DNA of 64,000 bases from Allolobophora icterica (Eukaryota; Annelida; Clitellata; Crassiclitellata; Lumbricidae): NCBI GenBank assembly GCA_963556255.1, contig OY744604.1:22120566-22184565 (forward strand), read 5' to 3'. Shown in pieces: positions 1-12,240 of this stretch (within the stretch, counting starts at the first letter, position 1; the number at the start of each line of letters is the position of its first letter). The position numbers were made by a program, and so were the translations under genes. The notes beneath the pieces are model-generated. The model searched no databases. It was not told where the DNA came from and saw only the letters and a list, made by a program, of their open reading frames with translations.

Positions 1-2490
1 AATGTATTCTGTAGATTGTTTGAATTTAATTAGTTAATTTCAGTGTGGTAGTTTGTTTTGCTTCTTTTGCTTTTGTTGAATGGTTAGAATTTATGTTTCT
101 TCGAACCGGCCACATTATTGCACCAATGCTCTGCAAGCCATCGTTTAGCCATACGGGCCGCAGTTAGGTTTACTTGCAGTACGGACATGCATCTTGATGA
201 TTTATTGCTTAAATATGTCTCTCGGACATGCTGATGCTTCGCTCGCAGGCACCCGCAGGCACCCGCAGATTATATATGTCGACTTACTATATATACATAT
301 TCAGTTACTTGTGTATCGGCCTACCTCTATATATATAAAATCTATCATCTTCGTGTGCATGGAGTTGTTGTCTAATTGATAAGCGAATATATGTATTACA
401 GACACTGGCTTGTTCGTCCGCCGGGCACTTTTATTAGGTATATATATATACTTCCCTTGTACCCTTAATTCCTGTACACCAAATGGCTTGCGTATATATA
501 GACTTTATTGCTCCCATGTATCTGTTTGAAGCTAATCTGGTGCTGCTTGATATATATAGCTCAATTTTGCATAGCGGATATATAAGGCATTCTCGCTGAC
601 TGTATATCGGATAAGCTCTTGACTGCTTGAGGCCTGTGTTTCATGTATTGCTATGAGTTAGTGTGTAAGTGATTATTAACTTTGCGAATGCGCAATTATT
701 CTAATTATATTTCATTCGTATATTACGCTCGTTAAGAAGCTTATTTCAATCGCAATTACTTATGACGTTATGATTTATTATGCTCTACGTTTATATTTAC
801 TACGACTTCGAGTCTTCCCTGCAATGGCAGGTTATATTATGTATATATTGAGCAATCGTTATTCGCATTTATTCTGTGTTTCCGTTTCTCGCGCCGTTAT
901 ATTTTAGAACTTCTGAGACTGCTTAGACGGGTACACTATTTGTACGTTGTTTAAATAGGGGCTCTTGTCCTGTTATTCGCACGTTGGTATTCCACGTTAC
1001 AGTTTATACGCTTTTACAAGTATCGTCCTTATTTAAGGCTTGTTTATTAAGTTGCGACAACGCAATGTTTTATTATATTACTGTAATTCATCGTTATTAT
1101 CTACAGCTAAATCACGAGACGTAAACTTCCTCGATCTGATTAGCTTCGTATATTATGTTCTAGTTTAACATGTGCCATATAGGCCTAAGCACACACTGCG
1201 ACTTCGCAGCTTTTTATATAGGCCTATTCTATGTGTTTTACGAGTTCTAAGCCGTGCCAGCTATACGCGCACGCATATATGTATATATGTTCAATTGTTT
1301 ACGAGGCTATTCGCAGTACGTGTTTTTTAAAAATTATATTCGCCTTTTATTATATATTTTATTAAACGTCACGTGCCAAGAGGACCCAAATGCACTTAAC
1401 CAATGGCAGGCTATAATGACGTTTATATATATAAGCAGCAGAAGATGAGTAACGGAGTAAAGTAAATCATGCAGTCAGTATATAAGATTCAGCTATCGCA
1501 GCGCATATTCAGCAGTTTATCGTCAAGCAGCATTTGATATTTTTTCAGCTAAGTTAGCACGCAGTCTATAATGTGTGAGCTTCGCACAGGCACATACTGA
1601 TATATCTATATTTTAATCAATCAATTACTCAATCAATCAATCAATCAAATTCGTTATTCATACATTGAGCTGACACACATACAACTTAGACAACTAGACT
1701 ATAGAGGACAATTCTATGGCCAACAAGAGTACAGGGATTTGTACAGGGAGTTTCAGCAAACATTTTTATAAAGGATGAGAGAGATATAGTTACGGTCATC
1801 TTTGAGCGGCAGGGAGAAGTTATGTGACCTCGTACGAAGATTAAATATTTATAAAACCTAGACAGCCATTCAACACATGTACGCTTGTTTATGCATTAGC
1901 TTTCGTTGTCATTTTAATATATAGTGTTGCTTTTCCGCGTTTGAGTTTAAATATGTTTTATTCTTGCATGATATTATATTTGTGTGTTTTTTCAATGTTT
2001 TATGTCACGCAATGATGGAATGGCCGAGCTGAGAGATAAAGGCACATTTCTTCGCCTGTCACGCTGTCAATGTTACAAAAATTCAGCGTCATCTCAGCCC
2101 AGGTCAACGGGTCAGAAAATACGAACGACGCGATGTGAACTCTTGTCAGAAAAATCGTCATGTCGTTTCGCATCTGATTCCACTTTGTTACCATCATAGC
2201 TTATTGCAATATAGTTTGTTTTGTAATTAGATTTTAGGACTGACTTTATGTAAATGAGACTAATCGTGCATTTAGAAACTTTCTTTCATGGAGCTAGCGC
2301 TACTCCAGGACAGTTCGGATATTCTAGGTGTCTCTCATTCTCATTTCATTCATGACGCTCATCATTTATTTTAAATCGCTTATGATAGACATGTAACTAA
2401 TAGGTGACTAACTTCTATCGCTCCTGCATTAAGATAGATAAGTTTTTCGAACGAGGACGTCCGAATCTTGCAGGTCGGTGGGTAATATCA
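1..2490. other. Unassigned repeat-like DNA at the left edge
   Basis: No coding region is recognised. The stretch is AT-rich with many short TATATA runs. A TATA-like run followed by GC-richer sequence near 1425-1450, and a (CAAT)n tract near 1617-1650, could belong to an LTR-type element, but no matching second LTR or terminal dinucleotides were found. Homology to the gene C intron starts only at about 3320, so everything to the left may be inserted DNA that pushes the last exon of gene A out of the window. Confidence 0.3.
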
Positions 2491-2499
2491 CAGAGTGTA

Positions 2500-2850
2500 T
2501 TTAGATATGTAAGGTAATTATAATAATAATCTTCTTTATTAAACTAGGTATACATATATTTATATATTGGGCGTAAGGCAGGCCATGGCAATGCAGAAAA
2601 GTGAGTCAGGTTGACCGACTGGTCCAGTTCTACAAGTGGGTCAACGGGCCGAACACAAGGAGTCCAGGCTGATGAAATCCTATTCCAAGAAAGAAGAACC
2701 TAGAGAGTCAAAGACAAGGAGTGTCATGCTGACAACCGAGAGTATCCAAGTAGGCAGGTAGACATACTTAGCAAGTTAAATACAAGGTTAGTCAATGATA
2801 CTTAGGTCAGGCTCAGGTCTTACTGTCCAATAATATAGCTCCACATAGTG
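2500..2850. repeat. Dispersed repeat, inverted copy of 41716-42068
   Basis: The segment matches, in reverse complement, a block in intron 1 of gene C (about 41716-42068). Shared landmarks include the GACCGACTGGTCCAG core near 2612 and the reverse complement of GTTGTCAGCATGACACTCC. Two copies in opposite orientation show an interspersed repeat. The copy in gene C is absent from the matching introns of genes A, B and D, so it was a recent insertion there. Superfamily not determined. Confidence 0.6.
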
Positions 2851-3540
2851 TTCATTGATATGTATATTTATGTCTGGTATTCTGATAGGCATGAAGTTAT
2901 ACGGGTAAGCATGTGATTGGTCAGTAGAGGTATGGGCCAATATGCTACACAAAGGGAAGAGGTACTGCTGGAAGCGAGAGAAGGGAGATTGTGGGTCAGT
3001 TGGGAAGTTTGGGCGCTTGCAATCGGACGCTCACGAGTTGATAGTTAAGTTCTGGCACTAGACGTGTATAATACTCATGTCTAATACAAGTAGATACTAG
3101 GCGTTCTTCCTTAAGAGTTATAATAGAAGTGCTTGTAGTTGTCGCTGTACGTAACTATCTCTACATCATCTGTCGAACTGAACAATAATCTGCTACTGAA
3201 CGCTGTGTAACCGTATGAAGAGACATTCGTAGCTAATGATAATAAAGACTTCTACAGAAAGAAGCTAAAAGACTGAAGTTCGGGTCAGAAGTAGATAGTA
3301 GAAACATTTAATCGTTATAGTAGTAACGACTGAACATTTTAATGAGCAAAATAAATTCTGTACTAAGGTGTTTTCTGAAATTGCCTTTTGTGATACACGA
3401 AATACAAGTTTTCAAAAGGAAGTGAAAAATCTTGTGGACCACTTAAAGCCAGAGCCGTTTTAAGGAGTTTGGGGGCCCTAGGCACAACCCGCACAAACCC
3501 TAAATAACCTTAAACGTAATTCATTCATTCGTAAATTTAT

Positions 3541-3900
3541 ATAGCGCCACTTCAAGGGAACTACTCAGAGGCGCTCCCGACTCCAGCACGGCGAAAAAGA
3601 GCAGTTTTCAGATGATCATAGAAAGTACCAGAGGAAGACCTAGGATGTAGGCGCAGCTCAGGGGGAAGTCCATTCCATATGGTCGGGCCAACCACCGAGA
3701 AAGCGCGGGTCTGCATGATAGCAGTACGGGCAAACGGGACGGATAGCATCCCCCTCCCCACCGAGCGGAGGACTCGAGCAGTCCGAGAAGCAGACACAGG
3801 CCGGAAGAGATCCATCAGGTATTTTGGTGCGAGACCCAGTTGACATCGCCAACCAAAGGAGGCGATCCTGTACTCAATGCGCTGCCGTAATCCGATTTCC
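3541..3900 (-). mobile_element. LINE 3' end with RT C-terminal tail, nested in hAT
   Basis: On the minus strand, 3561-3815 encodes the extreme C-terminus of a CR1/L2-type non-LTR reverse transcriptase, including RAFSVVGPTIWNGLPPELR and a final LKTALFRRAG. It is followed by the family 3' end, AGCGCCTCTGAGTAGTTCC..GGCGCTATATAAAT, and a (GAAT)n tail at 3522-3545. The same tail recurs at 6400, 23800, 33525, 37060 and 47365. It is 5'-truncated, as is usual for LINEs. Confidence 0.75.
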
Positions 3901-4229
3901 GTCTCAATATCTCAGTCTCAGATACAGAGTAGGCCTATTGCATTAGTGCATTGTACGTGCATATGTGTCATTTTGTTAAATTTATTAATATAGTATACTG
4001 TTACTAAACTCATAATAACACAGCTAACACATCAATATTTGTACTACAAGTGTAAAATAAAAGTTTAGTTTACTGTTTAACATAGGCCTACTTTACAGTT
4101 TCCATTGTTTATTTGTTATACAAACTGAAAGTGTGATTATAATGAGTCCATGTTTGCTATACATGGATTGTGACTTTGTAACGACAGTTTCTTACAAACA
4201 TCGCTTTCGTGTTTTGCTCTGGGCAAAGT

Positions 4230-4930
4230 CTTTTGTAATATCATCGAAATTCAAAGACTCCAACACATCTGATTCTATGCTCATGACAGACAGTTCAATC
4301 GTTCTTGCATCATACGGCTGCGAAGCTCGTTCTTGATTAATTTAAGTTTTGAGAAAGAACGTTCACCCGTACAGTTTGTCACCATCATTGACAGAAAGAT
4401 TGATGACCCATCGTTGTTGTTCAAAACAAGCGACAGACAAAGCAATACACAGACTTCTGCGATGGAGAAAAGAGCAGCCACTCGCGACAAACTGATTCGG
4501 GAATCAGTTAAGCAACGTCTATGCAACTTATCTCCCGTTCGATACACGCGTTGAGTCGTACTAAAGTCAGACTCTTTATGCTGGCAACTAGCAGGACCTT
4601 TACGAATCCAATAAGATCGCAATTCCTCCGTGATTGGACTCCATAAGGCTGCATCAGTTGGATAGTCCGCCGACTCCGTAGGGCTTACATCTTGCGAAAT
4701 AGGCTTCGAATTTTGGTGTTGTGACAACATCTGTACTTTCGACTGGTAGACCATCATCTTGCAGCGACAATAACTGTTCATCTTTATCGCAAACAATGAC
4801 ATCAGTAGACGAGTAAGACTGTAAGACAACGTAAGAGTATCTTACGTCTCAACAATGTCGGACTGCGATGATGATTGTGTTTTCTGACTTTGAAAAGAAG
4901 AAGATACTTTTGGATGTTTGTTCGACATTT
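4230..4930 (-). pseudogene. hAT transposase remnant (ZMYM1-like, internally deleted)
   Basis: The minus-strand reading frame keeps two parts of a ZMYM-type hAT transposase. The N-terminal part begins MSNKHPKVSS near 4930. It runs through PTDAALWSPI to a segment with YWIRKGP, typical of the domain that precedes the transposase core. The frame then joins directly to the C-terminal dimerisation segment, TNCTGERSFSKLKLIKNELR (about 4314-4373). That is followed, after a frameshift near 4285, by MSIESDVLE and FDDITKDFA. The central catalytic region is missing and at least one stop and one frameshift are present, so it is dead. The hAT family call rests on these motifs and the element ends. Confidence 0.75.
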
Positions 4931-5364
4931 CAATTTCAGTTGCTTCCTTTTTTTCTCTTCGCGGCACCACTCATATAATTTCTACTCATTTTTGATGGGT
5001 TGTCTGATATTTCGTTTAATTGATCGTAGGCCTAGTGATAATTGGCAAAAAGTTGCAAAAATGCAGACCGCAGACATTTGTTTTAAAAAATAATAAAAAT
5101 GTGTTATTGTTCTTACTTTACTTTGCAGAATTGTTACTTGTTAGAACAGAACTTATAATATTGTTATTTTGTTTCTGGGCCGCCGCGGGGCCCCCCGCTG
5201 CGCGGGGCCCTAGGCCCGGGCCTCGCGTGCCTATGCCTTAAAACGGCACTGCTTAAAGCCCAAGCTATATTATAGTTAATTCAGTTTAGCTAGCAAAAGA
5301 GAGCAGTTTCACACACTTCATAAATTACTCTTGGACCTATATTAATCTACATAAGTGGACTTAC

Positions 5365-8300
5365 TGTTCAATGTCGCGTTCATGTAGCTGTCGATGGCTC
5401 TTTTCTCAGCCGCGCTGTTGATTATAACTGAATAAGCTCCACTGTACAATTGTTGACATCTTACACTAGCTGTGCTCCAGTTGAACATCTGATTGATTGG
5501 TCGATAACATCCGCTCGCACCAGCAACAAAATCGAACCCTGCTGGACATACTGAACAAAACATTCATAGCGCTATTATAGACCTATTAGAACTTGTCAAT
5601 CGCTGATTCAAAGCTAAACAAAAAGAAACACCGAAACAGGATCCATTTTGTTGACCTTTAGACTCTCCAACTATCGACGAAATTTGTGTTTTGTTCCGTG
5701 CGTTGTGAAAATATTTCCAAACTTACTGAGCTGCTAATTCAATGGAGCAAGACCTAATAATAATTATGCTCTTTGAATCATTGAAGGACCGCGGATAATC
5801 AACAATGGTGAGATTATCAGATTGTGTGAAATCTTGATGATTACAATAGTGGTCTTGTTTGACTTTAACGACCTTGTGATTTTCTGTTAATCAGCAATTT
5901 CTGAGCCATGTTTATATGTGTTATAAATTCAAAAATACTTCCACAAATTAAACATTAGCCAGAATTTGAGGAAAGGAAGTGCACTTTTCTCGTTTAAAGG
6001 TTCATTGGCGGCCCTTCTGAAGGCTGAGAGTATGAGACTCAGATATGGTGCTTAGCCTATCATGTTAAAAAACCCACGAAGTTGAACTTGATGCCGTTTT
6101 GTGAGTGTTATTGATAATGCTTATTTCTTCTAAATATTTATCTTTCAAAATATGTTGTTAGGCGAAGGAATAATATTTTAAACATTTCGAAACTGGTATA
6201 AGATATTAACTCATATAACTGACCGACGTTTATGTATTACATTTTTTGAATTAGGCCCACATCCCAAGAGTGAGAACAGAAACACAAAATTTTTGTCTTT
6301 CTGTTCTCGCTCTTGGGATGAATGGATGTATATACATGCCCAGTATATTGAAAATTTGCAATGCTCGTTTTACACTCGATAGTAATTGTAATTTTAATTG
6401 AACATTTATATAGCGCCACTCAAATCAGCGGCGCTCTCGACCCGCATCACTGCCAAAACCGATTGGTTAGAGCATTCGCCAAGAAGAGCGCAGAGTGCGG
6501 ATTAAGCCTCAACCGAGAGAGCATCGTTTTACTACTGTGCTATAGGGACTTAAACGAAGTCCTTCACTCACAATTGCTCTGCGCAATCACATCGATTGAT
6601 GGTTTGTCGTAATGGCGCTAAGTAAATGCGTAATAATAGTAAAAACTATAGCAGTTTCCATATTTGAAAGGAAATTAAAGGATCGCTTGTTTTCTCCTTA
6701 AATATAAACCAAACTCCATGTTGCTTAGGGGAGGGAGGGGCATGTTGTCTCACGGGTATGTTGTCTCAACAATCGTGTAGAAAAAACTGTATGTTCTTTT
6801 GTGCGCTGATATCGTCAGGATGTGTGTACACAACATCCAGATCATTTATAAGCAACTTTGGTTAATACAGCTATAAAGGTTAGTTAGCAGGCAAAATGTC
6901 ATTTTTTTCACAACCCAAAAGCATCTTCTTGCTTGTTAATGATTTTCATAGTGTTGAAAGAGTTTTTTACTTATACAAATTATTTCTAGACCGTTATTTA
7001 GCTTATGAACCCGCTATATTAGTACGAAATGCGCTGGAACGTTAAAGGCACTTGCTTTGCACTTCTGATGTTAACTTCAGGAATTTTTTGCAAGGGGTAT
7101 GTTGTCACAATTTGTGACAACATACCCCATGCAAATTTAAGCTTGAGACAAAACATACCCTGTCATTGTTTGTGTCACATTTTATTGTACTATAGCAGTT
7201 TGACTGTTTAATTTGCAGGATATATGGGTCTATGATGCGTTTTTGGACTGGGGGATCCGCACCCCACTTCTTAAACAATGCCAATAAATAGTTTGATCAT
7301 CCTACCATCTCAGTCTTTTTCGACCCCAGTCACTTGTCATCTCAAGTTCTCCAACCGAGCCATATCCAACACAGCACCACGCCTCTGTCTGGAATGATCT
7401 CCCCCTGGATTCCTCTGGATTCCTCAGATTTTCAGTTCCGTCATCATAATTGCAACACGTCCTTCATTCCCCCTCATATTCCTCTATTTTTCACCCCTAA
7501 GGCTTTCCACTTAAAACTGAAGTCTCACATTTTCAAGTAGGCCTACTCCAACCCTAACTCGTCAGATCCTCCGCCTTCAAATTCTTCTCGCCCTAAACTA
7601 TATCTGCCTTAACAGCGGCTCTGCCTCCTTTCTTGATCTGGCCCTCTGGAAAGCGGACTCGGACCTTCTTGGGACTACTCTCTGAAAACCTTTTCCTCTG
7701 ATTTGATATGGCCTTTTGGAAACCGGGCTCGGACCTGTTTTGGACTACTCTATGGAAACTCCTTCTGATTTGACGTAGCGTTCGTGAATAGGATGGTGCC
7801 CTGCTCTTGGCCTTCTAGTGGGGATTTAGTTCATCAGTTACAAAATCGTATATGGAGTTATGGACCCACACTCATATTGTCGGCCTTAATATGACTCCTC
7901 ACCCCTCAATCCCCTCACAATCTCAGAATCAATAACTGTCCTGGTTAAACATATCCGAGCCAGCTAGCTGAAGACAGCTCCCTCCGTTACATAACGTAGC
8001 ATTTAAGACATCGTTGATCTTGATTTATACACGTCGTGTTCCGATTTTGCTGATAGGGAAAATGTAGTTCAGGAGTAGAATTCTTGTCAACGACTCTGTT
8101 AGCATACTTTGTAGTTTTTTGTAGCTGACATAATCTCTTTCTATTTGTCAGTTGACAGGTTTTATTATTTATAGTCGGATTAGACTATTTATAATTGATT
8201 TTGAATATTACTACAATATTTAGTTTTATTTTTCAGTGTCAAATGTTATTTGTGACAACATGCCCCCATCCTCGAGACAACATACCCCGATGTCGGGGTA

Positions 8301-11300
8301 AGTTGTCACATGTTGGGGCTCATGTTTAAACTATTTTATTAAATAGTGCGTTTTAATATTTTGTCATTATTTTTCATTTACTATGTCAAGGAATGGTATA
8401 CCTCCCCGGTACATTAATAGGATTTGTAATAACTTTATTTACGCAGTGTACATAACGAAAAAAGTAAAATTGAGACAACATGCCCCTCCCTCCCCTACAG
8501 ACATTGACAGTTGACGATGTCCAATCGTAGACGTAGTCCTTTGTTCTGCTGCTGGCGAGACTTCCTTCAGTTACCGGAGATGATCGAATGGTGACTTCAA
8601 CGGTGCATGTGAACGGCTGTAAAACTGGAGGACCACCCGCTTGGACATAGACCGAAATCGAGTTTTCAGTCGTCACTCCAGGAATGCCAGTTGGACTTCC
8701 ACTTAAATTTCGACAATTCATCGAGAACTCGCCGTTTTTAGTGATGTTTGATGCACATTTCACTTTCAGCCAGTCGTAGGCCAAGAGTGATCCATTGTTG
8801 ACATTGGTTGTACATTCGGGTTTCGATTCTGTGAAAACAATAAATTAGCCGCAACTGATTCTGATCTCTTGAGACATTGCATAGGCCTACAAATAGAATT
8901 GCAATTATAATATGTATGAAGATATTTATCGGCTTCCCTAGACACAAAATCGCAATATTGTCACTTGATTGTAAGAGTAATTGCAAAAGTATATGCTGCC
9001 GCTTCAGGAGAGACCCAAGACAGACACTCACGACCTAACGCAATCAAGCCGCGAGCGAACATATTGGTCTTCAAGCGTTTGCGATAAAGAGGAAAAGTGA
9101 GGCCGAGAAGTTCATATCGCAAATTTGTTGGCAACTTATGCCAGAGGGATGAACGACAACAGCAACATTATAAAAGCAATGTTTCGGAGATATAAACTGA
9201 ATAATTAATTGTTTTTAAAAAGCTTAGAGAAAGACGAGTTTTATCTCAACGATACGGCTAAAGTGGAGACAAACTGACTCCAGTTGTGGCTCCCGAGCAG
9301 TCTTTACTTCAGTAACAATATGCACATATTCGCTACGTAAGAAGAACAATGTCTCCATGAAATTCTCCCCAAGGGAAAGGACAAGAGTTAAGAGCACACA
9401 GGGATGTGGTCTTTTCTAAGGTGTTGTCGAGTATAGGGATATAGGCGTCTACCCAAGAATATGATATTTAAAATGGAATGGAGATCTATATGTGAATTCT
9501 GAATAAGCACTGACCTTGTGCTCGTAATTAGTGCTTTACACAGAAAAATAAACATAAAAGATAATATTTTTGAACGTCTTAGCCTTATAATGTCTATGTA
9601 TAAATATAATCGTGGTTTCACGTAGTTTTGACGGCTAAGTGACTTGAATATTCTATAAAACAGAGAGAGAGAAAGACACACATGTATGATTTAATCAGAA
9701 AAGTTAGTCGCCACAACGAGATACTTACGAAGAACCACCACTTCAGAGGTAGCAAAGAATGCAGGTGATTCTTCAATTTTGCATTCGTATGTTCCACTCT
9801 GGTTCATTTTCACATTGGTGATAAGTAGACTACAACATCCATCCGATGTGTTTACCACGTACTGATCAGCGAATGGTTCCAAAACTGAACAGTCGTTCAC
9901 AACAGCCACCGAAGTTGAATCGTTGACCGGGGTAAAAGCCCAAAGACTTATTAGAGATGAGCTTCTGCACTCGAGAACAACTTTGTCTCCAGCTAGCGCC
10001 ACGTTGTTACTCGGGAAAATCCGCTAAAAAATTCGTTCTTGTTAAAACTGGCAAAATTAGGTGTACATATATTCTTAAATTGCGTATTTTGGACTCTCTA
10101 AAATACATTGTAAACTGTTTGTGAAGTTGATATTTAGCATGAAAATTGAACCAACGATTAATCGTTTAATGTTTCATCCATTTCTTATTAGGGCCTACTA
10201 CATGGTTTGTACTTCCACGTAAGAATAGAGAATCTCCGAACATAAGTACACGTTTAGTTTAGTAAATTAGTAGAGAGCTAGCAAAATAACATCACCTTTG
10301 CATTTGGCGCATCAAAATATTGAGAAAATTTATATATAACATTTGCATATTGTGAGCTGTGCGGCGAGAATGAAGCGATGGCTTTACGTGGCTAACATAA
10401 AGCATAGCGTCTGCGTCAGTGTATAGTTTTGGAGGTGCTTTGCGTGTATTTCAGACAACGTCGTATTAGCTACACGAACGACCTCGTACACCTAGAACTG
10501 ACACATAAGATCTCTACAAAAATGCAGTTCATCACCTCAATGAAACGTCAACTTTACACGAAGCATTCGAATTTTAAAACTGGACTGAAGTTGGGGCCCT
10601 ACAACCGAGGTGCAAATGATGGTCACACATCATTCGGGGAATTAAAATTCAAAATAAACACACAACACAATTTGGACAGTACCATGAGTGTATTTTATTT
10701 ATAGTTTTAAGTTAAATGTATGTGGACAGTCTACGATTTATTTTTTAAAGAAAGTATTGCAACACAACTTAAAAAGTCCTGTAGATTCTCCTAAATATTT
10801 CACAAAAAACCTGCATCAAAGCTATCGACTTAAATAACTGCGCTATATAAATTTAAATCAACAAGAGTAACTTGCTGATAGCAGCTAACCTGATTGCTTA
10901 TAGCCTACCTTTGACTGAGCGTTTTCGAATAAACACCCCGGGAATGTGGATATCTTTCACGCTGAAAACTTTGGATACTATGATTTAGATTTTATTGCAA
11001 TTATAATTAATTGTATTAGGTTTGGTTGTTTACCATATTCACGTAACTTTTGCAGCCGTCTGTCTCCACCAATGATAAGGGATTGCTGCAGAAGAGTTGA
11101 CATCCAGAGGTGTTCTTTAAGTAGTTGTACTGGATACACTCTTTCTGAGCAACACAAGCAAACGCGCATTCAGAATTGCTGGCAACAAACTGTTCCTTCG
11201 AAGGAACACCATTGACGCAAACCTGATCACCTTTTGAGTTGAGGTTGAGGGAGAAAAATTCTGACGATATCAAAGTAGCTTCGCAGAATGTAGCGCAACA

Positions 11301-11342
11301 CATGAAGCCTATAACACATGCAACCACCTGTGCTGCAGCCAT
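5365..11342 (-). CDS. Gene A: secreted PAN-Ig-Ig-CTLD lectin-like protein, last exon missing
   Basis: The model has four minus-strand exons: 11034-11342, 9729-10023, 8499-8828 and 5365-5550. Exon 1 starts at an ATG giving MAAAQVVACVIG, a signal peptide, then a PAN/apple-like cysteine pattern (QVCVN, SECAFACVAQKECIQYNY, GCKSY). An alternative in-frame ATG lies 54 nt upstream. Exon 2 is an Ig domain with VVLECRSS and NQSGTYEC. Exon 3 is a second Ig-like domain starting PECTTNV. Exon 4 holds the first half of a CTLD (CPAGFDFVAGASGCYRP). Intron phases are 0,1,1,1 and every junction is GT-AG. A TA-flanked element (6728-8495) splits the exon 3 donor after GTA, changing GTAAGG to GTAGGG. Exon 5 is not found in 1-5364; a hAT element and unassigned DNA lie where it is expected. 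The gene is either broken or has an exon 5 beyond the left edge. Confidence 0.8.
6381..6465 (-). mobile_element. Short LINE 3' tail insertion in intron 3 of gene A
   Basis: This ~85-bp segment is absent from the matching intron of gene C (39285). It carries the TTTATATAGCGCCACT..GCGCTCTCGACCC tail of the LINE family seen at 3541. The short flanking ACTCGAT and CGAT may be remnants of a target duplication. Confidence 0.55.
6466..6640 (+). repeat. tRNA-derived SINE, shared with 39285-39460
   Basis: The segment begins with a tRNA-like box, GGTTAGAGCATTCGCC. It ends with a LINE-type tail, ATGGCGCTAAGTAAATGCG and AATAATAG. An orthologous copy sits at the same intron position in gene C, so the insertion predates the A/C duplication. 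The SINE call is inferred from box-like and tail motifs only. Confidence 0.4.
6728..8495. mobile_element. TA-flanked inverted-repeat element splitting a splice donor
   Basis: The 1768-bp element has perfect 25-bp terminal inverted repeats starting GGGGAGGGAGGGGCATGT. It is flanked by TA on both sides (6726-6727, 8496-8497), and gene C shows the empty site. Terminal and internal copies of the motif GACAACATACCCC (near 7110, 8255 and 8280) form sub-repeats in both orientations. TA duplication suggests a Tc1/mariner-like non-autonomous element. No transposase was recognised. A LINE RT tail is nested at about 7320-7540, with WNDLP-like and LKSHIFK motifs. It lies directly after the first three intron bases of gene A exon 3. 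Confidence 0.8.
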
Positions 11343-12240
11343 TTCGTCGAATACCAACCAACACTGCGGAGTGAAAACCTTGTTCAGAAGGTTCATATAC
11401 AGACGGAATAAAAGCTAAACGGTATAAACGATTTGTAAGCACAATAGTTAAGTATTTTGATCAGTTACACTGAAAGTAGTAACTGAAGATAAATTTGTAA
11501 GCACAATATTTAAGTATTTTGATGTTGCCTCTTGTTAGTGAACTAGCAATGATGTTTACTTGTGTGTATTAGCGTCTGTTGCTAGCCACCCCTTCGTCGC
11601 TGAGCCGTCTGTCATGCCTCAAGGATTCAAACTTCTATCGTTGACTCTGGTCTGCATTTATAACAGATTTAGGACGGGACAAGGTTTTGTTCATAAAATC
11701 TTGAGAATTCGTGATGAGGCTTAGATCCGTCGTGCTGTTGTGACACAGTACGGACAAAGGCGCACGTGGTCAATGTCTGATCAAAGACTCGCTTCAGTGG
11801 TGGACTAGCTACTGTCTCTTCATTTCTTTGATGAAAACGCTTGCAATTGGCTGGGTACGAACCGCATACGCTAGAAGATGGACGACGCAATCGAGTACAT
11901 TGTAAAGCATTCAATTGTTACAATGCGTGTGGATGCACACGCGTTCCTGAACAAGAGTTCTTCACAAGCTGATGCGATCGTTATTGACTGGATTCAGAAA
12001 CAGTCATTGATTGTTTCGAAACAAAAGTCTGCAAAAGAAGTAAGAAGCCTATGATAAAATACTTATGTGGATTTGCATAGATAGAGACGAGATGACGTTG
12101 CTTTTCATTGCAGAAGTTGAATGAGGAATGAGGCACACACGCGACAAATGAAATACAATTCAATGCATACATTTTGTTGACACTGTCTCCAAGACAACAA
12201 GCTTCCAATGAAGAACTCGTTGTCAGACTCTTAACTGCAT
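11343..12240. other. 5' flank of gene A, conserved with gene C flank
   Basis: This is the presumed promoter and upstream region of gene A on the minus strand. It aligns closely with 42919-43790 upstream of gene C, including the segments at 11669-11914 and 43210-43461, where a minus-strand frame of 81-83 codons stays open in both copies. No convincing TATA box was identified. The matching open frames could be an extra coding exon, but no splice context supports that. Confidence 0.4.

Larger units (their letters stand above)
3450..5251 (-). mobile_element. hAT transposon with decayed transposase, in intron 4 of gene A
   Basis: The 1802-bp insertion is flanked by a perfect 8-bp target duplication, CTTAAAGC (3442-3449 and 5252-5259). 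Its termini are near-identical inverted repeats, CAGAGCCGTTTTAAGG and CAGTGCCGTTTTAAGG. CA..TG ends and an 8-bp duplication are the hAT hallmark. Gene C shows the empty site (about 38018) with a single CTTAAAGC. The minus strand encodes a broken transposase, and a LINE tail is nested inside at 3541-3900. The right end is very GC-rich. Confidence 0.88.

Noticed and set aside
6466..6520. tRNA gene
   Set aside because: Only an A-box-like stretch is present, with no cloverleaf; it fits a SINE head.
10429..10704. 91-codon plus-strand frame in intron 1 of gene A
   Set aside because: The sequence is conserved with introns 1 of B, C and D, but the frame is broken in them, so it is intron homology and not coding.
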